A stretch of 64,000 bases of DNA from contig NC_065874.1 in assembly GCF_933775445.1 (NCBI RefSeq), positions 17,131,001-17,195,000 on the forward strand, in the 5' to 3' direction. Positions 22,299-36,211 of this stretch are shown here, in pieces (position 1 is the stretch's first letter; the number at the start of each line of letters is the position of its first letter). The position numbers and the translations under genes were made by a program. The notes under the pieces are model-generated. The model was not told the origin of the DNA. It did not search any database and worked only from the letters and a program-made list of their open reading frames with translations. This DNA comes from Argentina anserina (Eukaryota; Streptophyta; Magnoliopsida; Rosales; Rosaceae).

Positions 22299-22461
22299 TA
22301 ACTAATTTATATAAATCCAGTTCTAGCAAAAACACTGTTGGACATGCTTGGGCATATGAACATAGACAATGCATAATATAACTGATAAGGTCAATAGTTT
22401 CCTAACATGGCTAATATTAAGCGGAAGTTTTGTGCCTCCCATGGCCTAGACAAACAACTTC

Positions 22462-24247
<1,786 letters not shown>

Positions 24248-24494
24248 GGTGATGAGGGGATCGAAGGGTCTGTCGAAACAGATCGAGTGCGGTCGGTCAG
24301 GTCAGGTCAGGTCAGTAGGGTTTGATGGGTTTGGGACGGGTTTTTATTTTTTAAGGGGTCAAGACTCAGGACCATAACAACGATTACAGTATTACGTTTT
24401 GGAGTTTGTATCGTGTAAATAATTTTTTATCAGGCCAAGGTTTTTGTTTTGCCAATTCTCTCTTTAATATACCCCAAGGCTTCTTTTTTTGGAT

Positions 24495-25328
24495 GGGTAG
24501 GCTAGGAGTTTCAATGGTATAGAAAACCATTCCAACCAATTCGTATATTAACCGTACCAAATATGTTGGTATATCAAATACTTGGTACATGGTATATGGT
24601 ACAGTATACCGTACCAATATTAAAAATACGGTAGGTATGTGGTATAGATTTTCCATATACCATGGTATATCGTACCTACCAACTTATATTATATTAAATT
24701 ATTTAATTAAAAATATATATATATATCTTTAAATTTCAATTGTAGATTTATTAAAAAATAAATTCAAACCATATATATCTACTAACCTTAATCTAATCTC
24801 TCTAAGTTTCTTTCTCAAGTACATTATTTTTCTCGTTTTCAATTTCTTTATTTAATTATGAATGAATCGATTCAATCGAATTCCCAAGTACAAATGCTTA
24901 GACCTATCAGTAGCACCATCACTGCTTACAACATGTCAACATATATCGCATTTAAACCTATCATTTATTTTTTCAATTGTTTTGAGAATTCATAAGTACT
25001 TTAACAGTTTGATTATTTGGACTTTGACTTTCTATTTATAACTTTGTATTTGGTAATTTGGTTGAAGTTATATAAGACTTTAGAATTCTATTGTTATTTC
25101 ACTTATTTATTATTATTTATTTGGGTTGGGCCTTAAAATTTTTGGGCCTTAAATATGTTGGTACAAGCCTATTACCAACCGTACCAACCGAGTACCAACC
25201 GTACCATTTAATTGTTATACCAACGTTATTGGTTGGTATAAATTGTGGATTTTTCATACCAAATATATATTGGTTGGTATATGGTATTGGAAAATTAAGA
25301 CTGGTATACCAACCAATCCAGCCTTACA
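24495..25328. mobile_element. Probable non-autonomous DNA element rich in GGTA/TACC motifs
   Basis: This block splits the LINE relic after its GLPT codons. It is rich in GGTATATGGTAC- and ACCGTACCAACC-type short repeats on both strands. Its ends (TAGGCTAGGAG on the left, TAAGGCTGGA on the right strand) are loosely inverted. I could not find a TSD. Boundaries are approximate. Confidence 0.5.
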
Positions 25329-25783
25329 GTTGGCAGGCCCAAGTAAGTACCAAGGTTATAGACTTCCACAAATTTCAGGAGATGGCATATCAACGTCTCA
25401 CCTAGTCCGGGGTATAAGGGGAGAAGAATAAACTTGATTTCTCATTATTGACGCTTTGTCCAGATGCCCGGCAATAGACATTAAAGATGTTAACGAGATT
25501 CCAACAGTTTAGTATAGTAGCCTTGATAAAAAACAGTGAGTCGTCAGTAAAGAATAAGTGATATATTGTAGGACTTCTCCGAGTAAATTGTATCCCCTCT
25601 AGAGAACCATCACTAATTGCCACCTTAATTATCAAGGAAAGAACCTCACTGATTAGAAGAAAAAGGTAAGGAGATATGAGATCCCCTTGCCTTAACCTCG
25701 ACTAGGTAAAAACTCGTACCCGGATTTCCATTAAGAACAATGGAGAAAGACACATGTCATAATTAGGGAGATCCAGTAGAGAG

Positions 25784-26547
25784 TAGGGCTGGACTTGATG
25801 CCAACGGTTCGGTTTATGAGCACTAACCGAAAACCGACGCCGAATTCTCGGTTTCATATTTTTCAAAACTGAAATTGAAAAATATATATATAAACCGTGG
25901 TTTCGGTTAACCTATAATTTGGTTCGGTTTCGGTTTCATTTCGGTTACAAAACCTAATATCCTTATTGACCTTTTGTACTTGACTAATGAAAATAAAAAG
26001 ATTAAAAGTGAAAAAGTAAGCTACAAGTTGAATACTTTAATTAAGTTACATTCACCAAATGAATAATCAAGAACTCAAATATTAACTAAACAAAAATATT
26101 GTACTTCGTTGAAACACAAGTTAACCAAAATACACATTAAACCTCATAACATTCTTCCTTAAATGTTCAGACTTGTCTTAACATGAGGGTTAGTTGACAA
26201 AACCCTCAAGCATTACATTAGATTTCTGCATGCATGATTGTACACACAAAAATCAAAATCACATATCTCTGCATGTATAATATTTATTACTAAATATATT
26301 CTTTGCATAAGCACCCGATTATATATGTTCACCAAATACAAGTTATAACCTTAACTCCCAATTCTCGGTTCGGTTCGGTTTTCATTGGTTTTCTGAAAGC
26401 ATATAACCGATAACCGACACCAACTGCTCGGTTCGATTCGGTTTCCGGCACCGACGCAATGATTTAGTTCGGTTTCAGTTTCTCAGTTTCGGTGCGGTTC
26501 GGTTATGGCCAGTTTCGATTTTTTCGGTGTCATAAAGTCCAACCCTA
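25784..26547. mobile_element. hAT-like non-autonomous element (764 bp)
   Basis: Terminal inverted repeats TAGGGCTGGACTT (left) and TAGGGTTGGACTT (right, reverse complement). Flanking 8-mers GTAGAGAG (25776-25783) and ATAGAGAG (26548-26555) match at 7 of 8, fitting the 8-bp hAT TSD. Subterminal regions carry many CGGTTCGGTTT motifs in both orientations. No transposase is coded. It interrupts the LINE RT and shares TIR and internal sequence with 45982-46586. Confidence 0.88.
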
Positions 26548-26860
26548 ATAGAGAGCCTCCTCTAGAAAGTCTCATTCCACCCTATCAGAGTCCTTATTCA
26601 TGTCAAGTTTCAACCCCATCTCATGGTTCTCCCCATCTTTCTTAAGTCGTAAATAATGATATATCTCATGAGCCAAGAAGATGTTGTCTTGGATTAACTG
26701 GCCACAGACAAAGGCATTCTGGTTGGATGAGATGATCTCCGGCAAAAACCCCTTGAGTCTATTTGCTAGTACCTTAGACAAGAGCTTATGAGTTGTTGCA
26801 AAGGCTAATAGGGCGAAATTGAGATGTTTTCTCCGGGTTTTGTTTGATTATTGGTGCCTA

Positions 26861-28377
26861 TACCCAAAGATTTAGTATTATACACATTTCAATTATGTCT
26901 TGATCCACGAGGGTGGAATGTGTTCATATTTTATTATATTTTATTCGGTTCTAATATATGATTTTCGTCGATTCTAAAAAAAAAAATCTTGCTAAAGAGT
27001 ATAAACTATAAAGTCAACTCATTTTCTTAGATTTACTGTGAAACTAACTTCTTTACGGATGCAATTGCTAGCCAAAGCTCAGTATCTCTCTCCCAAAGTT
27101 TGGATTGCCTGTGTTCTCTTCCTTGCTAATTTTGTTTCAACTTAAGTTGTAATCTTGTAAACGATGGTCATTATAATTTCTTTTATTTTAAGAAATTAAA
27201 AAAAAAGTGTAAAATTACTGTACGGCTGTTACTTGAGAAAGTAAAATGTTTTTGGGGTGATATGCGGCGCAGGACTTTACTCCATAATCCATACCTCCCA
27301 GGCTCCCACCCCCTTTTTAAACTCTTGCAAGCTCGATTTCACCCCATTCTGGATCCTTCGCTTTCTCGTTTCAACCCCTCTCTCTCTCTGCATAAGCATT
27401 TTTGGTAAGCTAGCTATTTCTCTCCGATTTCCAGGCGTTTAGTTTCTACTTAGGGCTCGCAATCGATTCCCGCTTCACAATTCGATTAATCAGTGAGTTC
27501 ATCACCGTGGCTTGCGACTCGCGTCAAGAATTTGTGGGTTTCCGCTTTCGATTTGCATGAAACTAGAACCTCACTTCTTCAATTCATCGTTTTCTTCTAC
27601 TTATTTTAGCTCGATTTTACTGCATATCATCGTTATAGACTCTTTGCTTCTGCAATTTCATTTTTCGTGTTTTGTGTGTGATTTGTATTTGAATCTTCTT
27701 CGAACGATGAGGCTGTGAGGTGAGCCTGCTTGGTTTATTAGCTAGGGTTTATACCTGTTATTTGTTAAGCTACTTTGATTCTTTTTTCCTTTGCTGTGTA
27801 TTTTTCGAGATTCGAATCGAGTAGTCATGTAGCAAGGAGGCCATGGAGTTTTGTTCGTTGTTTCTTTGACTGTGTTATTTTTCTAGTGAACACTTTGTGA
27901 GCCTGCTTGTTTTGTTATTTAGGGTTTATACTTGCTGATCTACTTTGAACTTGTTTCCGAGTTTCGACTCAGAGTAGTTATGCATCAAGCAGGGCCATGT
28001 AGTCTTATTATTATGTTTTCACTGCTTTTCATGGGGTGTTGAGGGCCTCGTTTATGATACTGATGTTTTGGCCGGAGTGCAGGACCTTTTATTTCAAAAA
28101 AATGTTTTAACTGTTGCATATGAAAATATGATTATGACTAAAGAAAAGTCATTATCATTTGATTTTAGTGGCTGGTCTCTATAGCTCGTTGGAATTTGTT
28201 GTTGATTAACTAACAGTAAAAGAAATACGACAGTTTTCGGTTGAATTAGAGGCCCTATGTTTGAATTGTTGATTGTTGTTAGTTTCATAACTGTGTTAGT
28301 GTTGACAACTGATTGTATAGTACTTAAAAATACATATGCCTTCTTTGAATTTATCTAATCGACAGTAACATTTTCAG
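26861..28377. other. Intergenic, then probable 5' UTR and leader intron of the next gene
   Basis: 26861-27290 shows no gene. From about 27,300 a CT-rich region looks like a promoter and 5' leader. A donor-like GAG/GTGAGC lies near 27,718 and an acceptor TTTTCAG ends at about 28,377, 18 bases before the ATG, so a 5' UTR intron is likely. The transcription start cannot be fixed from sequence. Confidence 0.5.
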
Positions 28378-28395
28378 GTAGGATAACTGATTCCA

Positions 28396-30479
28396 ATGGC
28401 ATCAAGGTTGGCTACAAGGTTCTTCTCTCGGAGGATGTCAAGCAGTGGAAAGATACTGAGCGAGGAGGAAAGGGCAGCAGAAAATGTTTATATCAAGGTA
28501 TTTTGGTGTGCATCTTTGTATTCTTCCTATATGTAGAATATGTGGCAGAATAATGATTTAGTTCATTAGCATGGACCTGTGTGGGATTTATGCATCACCT
28601 GGACACTTACATGGCATCCCCTCCACTGCCCAAAGCCGCCGCCTCCTACCCTCACGCTCCCTCACGCGCCGCCTAAGGCGGCGGTGCTCACTTTCCTTCT
28701 CCTCCTCCGATTCTCTTCCAATTGCTCCACAAATCCATCCAAACCACATGCAATCACACAGTACAATCATCTAAATGCATTTCCATACCTATGCGAAACC
28801 CTAGGACGGCCGGAAGTCGCCGGAGGAGCTCGAGGTGCCGGCGGGGTCGATTTCACGAGAGGTGAAACCGGCGGCGCGATTCAGCTTCCCCTTGCTTGCA
28901 GGTGGCTTCGGCGATGAGGATCGGAGGTGGTGGTGTGGTCCCCGTGCTCTGGTCTCGCCGGCGACGTGTTTGGGCGGCGGAAGAACTCACTGAATCCTCG
29001 ATTTGGCGAGGGAGTTCCGGCGCGGTGAACGGTGGCGTGTGGAGGCAGAGGGTGGAAGCTGGAGGTCGTGCGGTGCCTTTGGGCTAGGCGGTGAGGGCCA
29101 CGGAGGCCGGAGCTGCTCGATCGCCTCCGGCGATTTAGAGCGAGAGAGAGTCGGGGAGGGAGAGAGGGGGAGCGACAGACTGCGGGGGAGGAGAGAGATA
29201 GAGAAAAGAGAGGGTTTCCGAAATTGGAAACCCTAATCCCAAATTATTCTTTTTTATACCCTTTTTCAAAATTGGAAACTAACTTCTGTCGTTAATAACT
29301 TTCACGCACGACGTCTGATTAGAACGCGTGACGTGTCCATGAGATCGTATCGACGAGCTCTACAACTTTCATGAAGGAAGTTTTCGGAAATGAGCGGCGG
29401 AGTAAAAGTCGACTCCCGCGTCGCGGAAACGTAACGTTTTTTCGATTTAGATTTCCGACACGGTTTCGTTTTCGATTTGACGACGCTGCGAAGCGAAACA
29501 AATGCGGTTTGTTAATTTTACAAACTTTAATAATTTCTAAGAATTCAAATAATTTGATTTCCGAAAAATCGGGTCATTACACACTAGGTTTAAATTTCTT
29601 TTAGCATAAGTCTAGTTAAACTTCATGTACAAGATACGTCTCTCAGCTTAGTGTTTCTATTGTCTGCTACTCTGCTTCTGTGTCATACGTTCAATGTAAT
29701 CATGATATATCTGCTGCCTGTTTGTGTTTACTGTTTCTCATGTTGCAGAAAGCTGAGCAAGAGAAGCTTGAGAAGCTTGCACGGAAGGTATGACCAGTCT
29801 GTAGAATTCTTATATCGTAAAAGTTTATGCAATCTTATATGATCTTCAGTGGTCAGATTTCAGCACACAGAATTGAAAATGCATTTGAGGGATCTGCTGA
29901 AATCCTGTGCCAGATGTATTGATGGATTCTTTTTCCTTTCTTTCGTGGCCTCTACTGTGCAAAGAGCAAAATTTTATTTCCTTAGTTTTTTATGAGGCTG
30001 GTTAAATTTTCTAGTGTCTTAGTTGATGTGTTGCAAAGTATTGGTTGCAGTGAACTATTAAGAGCTTGTTTCTGTATTTCTGATGTATTGATCGTAGTTA
30101 TCAGCATCACAGATAAGCAAGATTTATTTTCTGTTTCTATGACAAACATTATCTATTCCAGCATTAGGTGCGATTTACACTAGCTGTTAAGAGATATGGG
30201 TGCTGGTTTATATTGTGATGTTTCTCCTCGAAGTATTTTGTTGAATTAGTTTTGTGTTTTCAGGGTCCTAAACCAGAAGAAAAAGCAACTGCAGGCCCAG
30301 GGGAATCAATCACTGATGCCAAACCAAGTGGTTCAAGCTCAGGTTCTGGAGCATCAACTGCCAAAGTATCAACTGACAAGTACAGGAATTATGCTGTTGT
30401 CACGGGTGTTGTGACCGTTTTTGCTGCTCTAGGATGGTACATGAAGGGAAGTGAGAAGAAGGCAGAAGTGCAGGACTGA
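28396..30479 (+). CDS. Small mitochondrial membrane protein, At2g27730-like (complex I P2-type)
   Basis: Exons 28396-28497, 29749-29787 and 30264-30479 join in frame with GT-AG introns to a 118-residue protein ending TGA. The N-terminus (MASRLATRFFSRRMSSSG) looks like a mitochondrial presequence. KILSEEERAAENVYIKKAEQ.KLEKLARK resembles the charged helix of ATPase inhibitor IF1. A glycine/serine/alanine-rich linker follows, then one transmembrane segment (about residues 93-110, NYAVVTGVVTVFAALGWYM) and a short charged tail. From memory it matches Arabidopsis At2g27730, a plant protein found with respiratory complex I (P2 in structural work). That assignment is from knowledge, not search. Intron 1 contains an antisense LTR fragment. 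Confidence 0.85.
28571..29581 (-). mobile_element. Antisense Tekay-family LTR fragment in intron 1
   Basis: On the minus strand it starts at 29581 with TGTAATGACCCGATTTTTCGG, closely matching 3984 onward. It keeps the U3 block (about 29,290-29,440), TATA-like GGTATAAAA (near 29,252-29,262), the CT-rich leader and part of the GC-rich region with CGCCTAAGGCGGCG (near 28,670). It lacks the AT-rich 3' part of the LTR, so it is truncated. The left edge is approximate and no TSD was found. It gives chance ORFs in the GC-rich part. Confidence 0.88.
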
Positions 30480-32310
30480 AATTAAATTGTCGTGTTGATG
30501 CGGAACACATGAACCGTGAGTCAGTATCACTCAGCGTAGAAATAAAGCAAACTATGAACTTTCAATGTTTCTGTTCTGGCTGGTGTATACTTTGTTGAGT
30601 TTTGAGGCACTGTTTCCATGTATACATAATGGAGGATATCTTTCAGGCTTTCAATTTTGCAGTGTGATTGTTAATTGCCATATTGCTGTTCAATAGTAGA
30701 TGGTATTTACTAATTCACTGAGCAGGTGAGATTATTAGCCCTAAGAGCCTTGTTTAGTCCCAGTTCAACGGTCGCAAAGACGTGAATGGTAGAAACCCTG
30801 AGGACATCTTGTGTGATTTTTGTGTATGATATTATCAGTTATCACCACACTGATGATGCTGCCTGTAATCCTCCGATTTAGGGTCTTGTAGATTTCAGTT
30901 ATCTTTGTGGTACATGAGCTACAATATCTTAAACCAGCAAAAGGAAATGTTAAAGCAACTCTAAGATTCTAAACACCCCTGTATCTGAAATCAAGTTGTT
31001 GACATAATACTTCAAAGAGAAAACTGCTATTCTTGCCTGAGAGCGCATAGAAGTAAGAGGAAAAAAAAAAGTTGGGGGGTGCGAGAGAGGCGAGGAAACA
31101 AGTAACCGCTAAACGCCCGTGCGGGCTGGCAGCACCACCTGCAAACCTCCCAGGGCTTTATCGTGAGAGATGACTCGCGGGGCATCGGTGTTTCTTTGAT
31201 TAACCACTTGAGGGAAACACCGGACAAAGACCCCCACTGTTTCATCCTCACCGGAGATCAGAAGGGTTTAGGGTTTATGCAAACGCGAGCCACTCCCTGC
31301 CCCGCACCCCAAATTGATCTCCTAAAGCTGGATAGTTCTATATAAATGACAGTTTGCTCTACTTTTCTTCGATGTGGGATGCCTGGCTCTCTATAGTGCA
31401 AGTCTTACTATACACGCACTCTTGTGATTCTTGTCTTCGAGTTGGGGGCGATGTCAAAGCACGTAAAGAATGAGGAGAAGAGCTAACAGCCAATTTAACC
31501 TAGTTTGGCAAATCCCCGACTTCAGAAGCTTCTTGTGCTAGCATTTGTAGTGAAATGTTCAACTAATCTTTGCCACATTTCTTCATAAGCTTGGTGCCTT
31601 TGGTCTTTGTAATTAAATAAATGCTGCTACTTTTATCAAACTACCAATAGATTGCACATCACTATCAGATGTCTGGGCTCTCACTCCTTCCCCACTCTAG
31701 TTTGTAGTTTGTTCCAAATTTGACTACCAAATTAACATAACAAAACATGGATTCTTAAAGCTGCATTTCTTGGTCGCACCTTTGTAGTGACTAACTAAAC
31801 TTCATCGCCCATATCTCAATAAAAACCGATAATTTCTTGGCATTCATCACATTCTCCATACATGTGTGCAATTTACATGACTGAATAACAAAAACTTCCA
31901 GTTACATTAATTTATGAGAATAGTTGTGTCCATGCCAATTTATTTATATACTTTTGGTAGCGTGAATCCAAAATTTTAAAAGTTTTGTTACTTGATAAAA
32001 ATATCATTTTAGTAAAAAAAAATTAATGTAAACAAATATCGTTTTCTTAGCCGATTGTATCAAACAAACGAACGGCCGATTATGAAATTACTAACTTTCA
32101 CCATGACTGTTCATTTGTTTGAGGTAATCAATTTAGCAAACGATTTTTATTTCATTTCATATTTTACAGAGATGATATTTATGGATTGATTGACCTTTTA
32201 AACAGTTAAAATTTTAAAATCACACTACTGAAAATATAAAAATAAGAGTATTTTCCATAAAACAATTTAATAGTCTTTTTTTTTTAATTTTATTTTAAAG
32301 AAAATGAACC
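30480..32310. other. 3' flank and intergenic, no gene seen
   Basis: The first 200-300 bases are probably 3' UTR (AATAAAGC at about 30,540). A GC-richer patch at 31,080-31,330 has open frames on both strands without a recognised domain. The rest is AT-rich. Confidence 0.55.
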
Positions 32311-32319
32311 TATATAAAG
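32311..32319 (+). promoter_or_regulatory. TATA box of the N-carbamoylputrescine amidase gene
   Basis: TATATAAAG lies about 100 bases upstream of the ATG at 32416, in an otherwise AT-rich flank that turns GC-richer just downstream. Between it and the ATG, CTCTGTTAATCTC occurs twice. Confidence 0.6.
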
Positions 32320-32415
32320 GTCGGTGCGGAAGAGATGAGTCCACTAACTCTCTGTTAATCTCTTTCAATAAAAAAAAAACTCTGTTAATCTCAGCAAACC
32401 TTTTAGAGAACAGAA

Positions 32416-35400
32416 ATGGAGAACGACAAGGGTAAGAGGGAGGTGGTGGTCTCGGCTCTTCAGTTCGCTTGCACCGATGACGTCGCCACCAACGTAGCCA
32501 CCGCCGAAAGGTCTCTCTCTTCTCATTTCCTTCACTTCATCTTAGTATTGGCCCTTTTTTGCTATAGGGGTCACTGTGACTATAGAACCACGCCCAGAAA
32601 TGATTATGAAAATTGTATGCTTCAATTGAATTTGTATCAGGAGGGATTTAAAGTTTGGTTTCAACTGAATATGAATACTAGTCAAGCTTTAGTAAGTGAA
32701 ACAACGGTAGAAGGCTCTATTTAGTGTAAATGTAGTTGTAGGTATGGATTTCATTGATGTAAAGATGTTTTATCATTGAGTTTCGATCTGCTTCGCGCTT
32801 TTTTGATTGGATAAAGGGGAAAGAAGTCTAGTTCTCCTTTGTTAGCACTTAGGTTTCACCTATGGCAATGTATGCATCTTCTTTGTATCGATATTGGATT
32901 TACAAACACACGCACATAGTAAAGAAGTTGGTGACAAGGGTTCCACAGTTATGTAGAATTGCAAGCCTTTGTTCGTTGCCGCAGATTGAATTTTGGCTGT
33001 TGGATATATTTATGTGCTATGAGTTTCTGATTTCCAGTATCTATGAAGTGCACATATAGTCTTTGTCTTTTGGTTCCGAATTTGAGATCCTTTAATTGTG
33101 TGATTTGCATCAAGTCCGGTCAAAGAGCAACAAGTGAAATTTGCACTTGTTTCAGCCATCACCTTTTTCAAACCAGTTATCTTCTTTTATTTTTTTTCTT
33201 GGAATAAATCAGTTATCTTTTGCAGTTGATTTTATTTGTCCTTTTCTGTATCAGGTTGGTTAGAGCTGCTCATTCAAAAGGTGCAAACATCATTCTCATA
33301 CAGGTATGACCGTATGACCCTATGAAGTTTGAAACAACAAGCTTTTGAAGCATATATCTTTTTATCTTGTTTTCTTTTCCCATACGATTACAACTGCTTA
33401 TACCGGTTCATGCACAAACCTATTATGATTTCTGTTTCTCCATTCCATGTTTCATAATAGAATCCTTATGCAAAATAAGCCTCATAGGAGACTACGAAGA
33501 GACTGGTTTACTTTATTATCCTCTCACTAAACTTTACACCTTCTGATCATTAGTCAAACACTTTCTAGAGTTGATTTAGTATATAATTTTATTGATGATA
33601 CAGTAGTTAGTCAAAGCGAAAGAATCATACGTTTTGCTTAATGTGTATGTCCTGTGCAGTATGTAGTGTGGTGGAAGTAAATATTTATGTGTAATACAGT
33701 AGTTCACAATAAGTTTCATTTATCATGTTGTAGTATCATGTATTCCTCATCTCATGTATTCCCTTACATGAGATCCTCAACAAAGGACAAGGGGTTATGT
33801 TTGGTAGCTCCAAAACTCATTTTCTCTGGTTTTGCTTCACGTTGCATATCCAGAACATGCTTAACCAGTCAAACACTACAATTGTAGAGAATCTGCTGGT
33901 TAAGACATTCATTTTAAGATCTTTATTCAAGTTATGTGGATATTGTTTGAGATCTGATCTTTCCACCTCAAGGCTCAAGCTGTAAGGTTTACTTTGGAAT
34001 TTTGTGCTCCTATGCAATGAAGGGTCTCATATCTGTTATATATAAAAAGTTCTCGATTTGTTGAAGATACTGCTTGCAACTATTATAAAAGCATGTTTCT
34101 ATGTGCTTTTTGTTAACTTAAAGCTTAAAAAGCCTCTATGAATTAGTAATTGTACCAATGAAGGGTTAAAAAAATTCGTCAAACCCATGGTTTGGTTGTT
34201 CAAACCCCTTGTACCAGAAGTATATGCTGCTTTCATGTCACGTAAAGATTGTACGGTGGGCAGGAGGTCCCAGTTTCCAGTCGGGGTCTTTTAAGTGGGT
34301 ATGGGAGATTATTGGGTATGAAAAAGAATAGTAAATGCGGTAGTTTAGGGAAGACTTCAACCCGATAAGTATTCTTTTGGCAGAAATTTTTGTATGACAA
34401 CTGTGTCCACACCTTAATAGTTGATACGCTTATGTTCTGATGACTTTTTGCAGGAGCTTTTTGAAGGATATTACTTCTGTCAAGCACAAAGGGAGGAATT
34501 CATTCAGCGTGCAAAGCCTTACAACAATCATCCAACTATTCTTAGGTGAAGACACGAGAAATTGATTTTCAGTTTAGGCGTTAGCTTCCTGTATGCCATC
34601 ATCCTGGATAGCATCACTTAATAACGTATCCAAGGATATTGAAAAGTAAAATAAAATGAGAGTTAGATGAAGTTGTACTTGTTAGTGGGGCAGATTAATT
34701 GTGCAGCAAAACTGCTTAAACATCTTTATCGGCATTATTTGTAGGATGCAGAAACTTGCAAAAGAGTTGGGTGTGGTAATCCCAGTTAGCTTCTTTGAAG
34801 AGGCAAACAATGCCCACTACAATTCAATTGCTATTATTGATGCAGATGGTGCGGATCTTGGACTTTATAGAAAGTCCCACATCCCGGATGGACCAGGTAA
34901 TAAAGTTACATTAAGTGCTCATGTTGATCTCATTACTTTTGTATTAACCACTAAAATTCTTCTATAGGCTACCAGGAAAAATTCTACTTCAATCCAGGTG
35001 ACACTGGATTCAAGGTGGGTGGAAACTATAATTACAATATATTTTTCTTGCTGTTTTGGTAGCTTTGATTTTTCCTTAAGTTTTTGATAAACGAGTGGTG
35101 CTTATACAATTGTTGGCAAGCAGGTTTTCCAGACCAAGTTCGCAAAAATCGGAGTAGGTGAGGGAACTAAGTACTTGCTTTTCAAGTTTTGATGAGGTGT
35201 AGAATAGTACCAAATAAAATGACATACCTATTCAATCTGTCGAACATTTATTATCATTTAATTTTCCTTGGAAGGTTAGGCTTGCAATCTAATTGGCTAA
35301 TATGTTATTACATTTCAGCAATTTGCTGGGATCAGTGGTTTCCTGAGGCGGCCCGAGCTTTGGTCCTTCAAGGTGCAGAGATTTTGTTCTATCCTACTGC

Positions 35401-36211
35401 TATTGGTTCTGAACCTCAAGATGGAGGACTTGATTCTCGGGATCACTGGAGGCGAGTAATGCAAGGGCATGCTGGGGCGAATTTGGTAATTTTCTAACTA
35501 CTGTAGTAGTTTGACTGATATGCTTTTGACTTGGAATTTAGTTTAGTTGTCTGAAGATCTCAAGCTCATCTACTCTGGACAATTCGTGTGCATTAGGTGT
35601 TAAAGGATGTTTAACTCAACTAGTCTTCATTTTGTGTATTCAAGATTTCACTTATTGGGTCAGAAATTCAAACATCAGGGAAATTATGTTCTTTTATCAG
35701 TATAACTTGAGCAAAATGTAGTATAAGAAAAGGTGTTTTTTTGTCTACTTTGGGACTGTGATATACTAATAATCATAATTGATAGTAATATTACATCCTA
35801 CATTAATCTTAGATTTTCTGAATTCAGGTGCCTGTAGTGGCATCAAACCGCATAGGAAAGGAGATAATTGAGACTGAGCATGGAAAGAGTGAGATCACAT
35901 TTTATGGTAACTCTTTCATAGCAGGTATGTTACACTGCTGATTTGGCATCCTGAGTGTTTCAATAATTACCTTTCAAATAAACGATCTTTTGTGGATTTG
36001 ATTAAAAGAAATCTGTTAACTCACATTTTGATGTCTAGGACCTACTGGAGAAATTGTTACAGGTGCTAATGATAAAGATGAAGCTGTACTATTGGCTAAA
36101 TTTGATTTGGATCAAATCAAATGCAAGAGGCATAGCTGGGGAATATTCCGTGATCGACGCCCAGATTTATACAAGGTGCTACTGACGTTGGATGGCAAGA
36201 ACACCAAATAG
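32416..36211 (+). CDS. CPA: N-carbamoylputrescine amidase (nitrilase superfamily)
   Basis: Nine exons: 32416-32510, 33255-33303, 34454-34545, 34745-34896, 34968-35014, 35124-35157, 35319-35485, 35828-35924, 36039-36211. All introns are GT-AG and the joined frame gives 301 residues with no stop. The enzyme converts N-carbamoylputrescine to putrescine, CO2 and ammonia, the last step of the arginine decarboxylase route to polyamines. The nitrilase catalytic triad is visible: E49 (QELFEGYYF), K122 (YRKSHIPDG) and C159 (AICWDQWFPE). The length fits the plant family (about 300). No transit peptide is seen, so a cytosolic enzyme is likely. The gene appears intact and single-copy here. Confidence 0.96.

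Larger units (their letters stand above)
24425..26860 (-). pseudogene. L1-type LINE reverse transcriptase relic, interrupted by two DNA elements
   Basis: Read on the minus strand from 26860, pieces of a plant L1 RT appear in order. They are the FRPISLCNN motif, KVLANRLKGFLPEIISSNQNAFV (26572-26781), LDMNKDSDRVE followed by a stop, then, after the 25784-26547 insertion, RQGDLISPYLFLLISE and the catalytic FFTDDSLFF (about 25,535-25,560), then VYNLGTYLGLPT near 25,330. Beyond a second insertion, lysine-rich sequence near 24,430-24,490 may continue it. Frameshifts and stops occur throughout. Neither end, TSD nor poly(A) was found. Confidence 0.88.

Noticed and set aside
31027..31345. Opposing ORFs of 74 and 60 codons in a GC-richer patch
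   Set aside because: No domain, no splice context, and both strands equally open; kept only as unassigned intergenic sequence.
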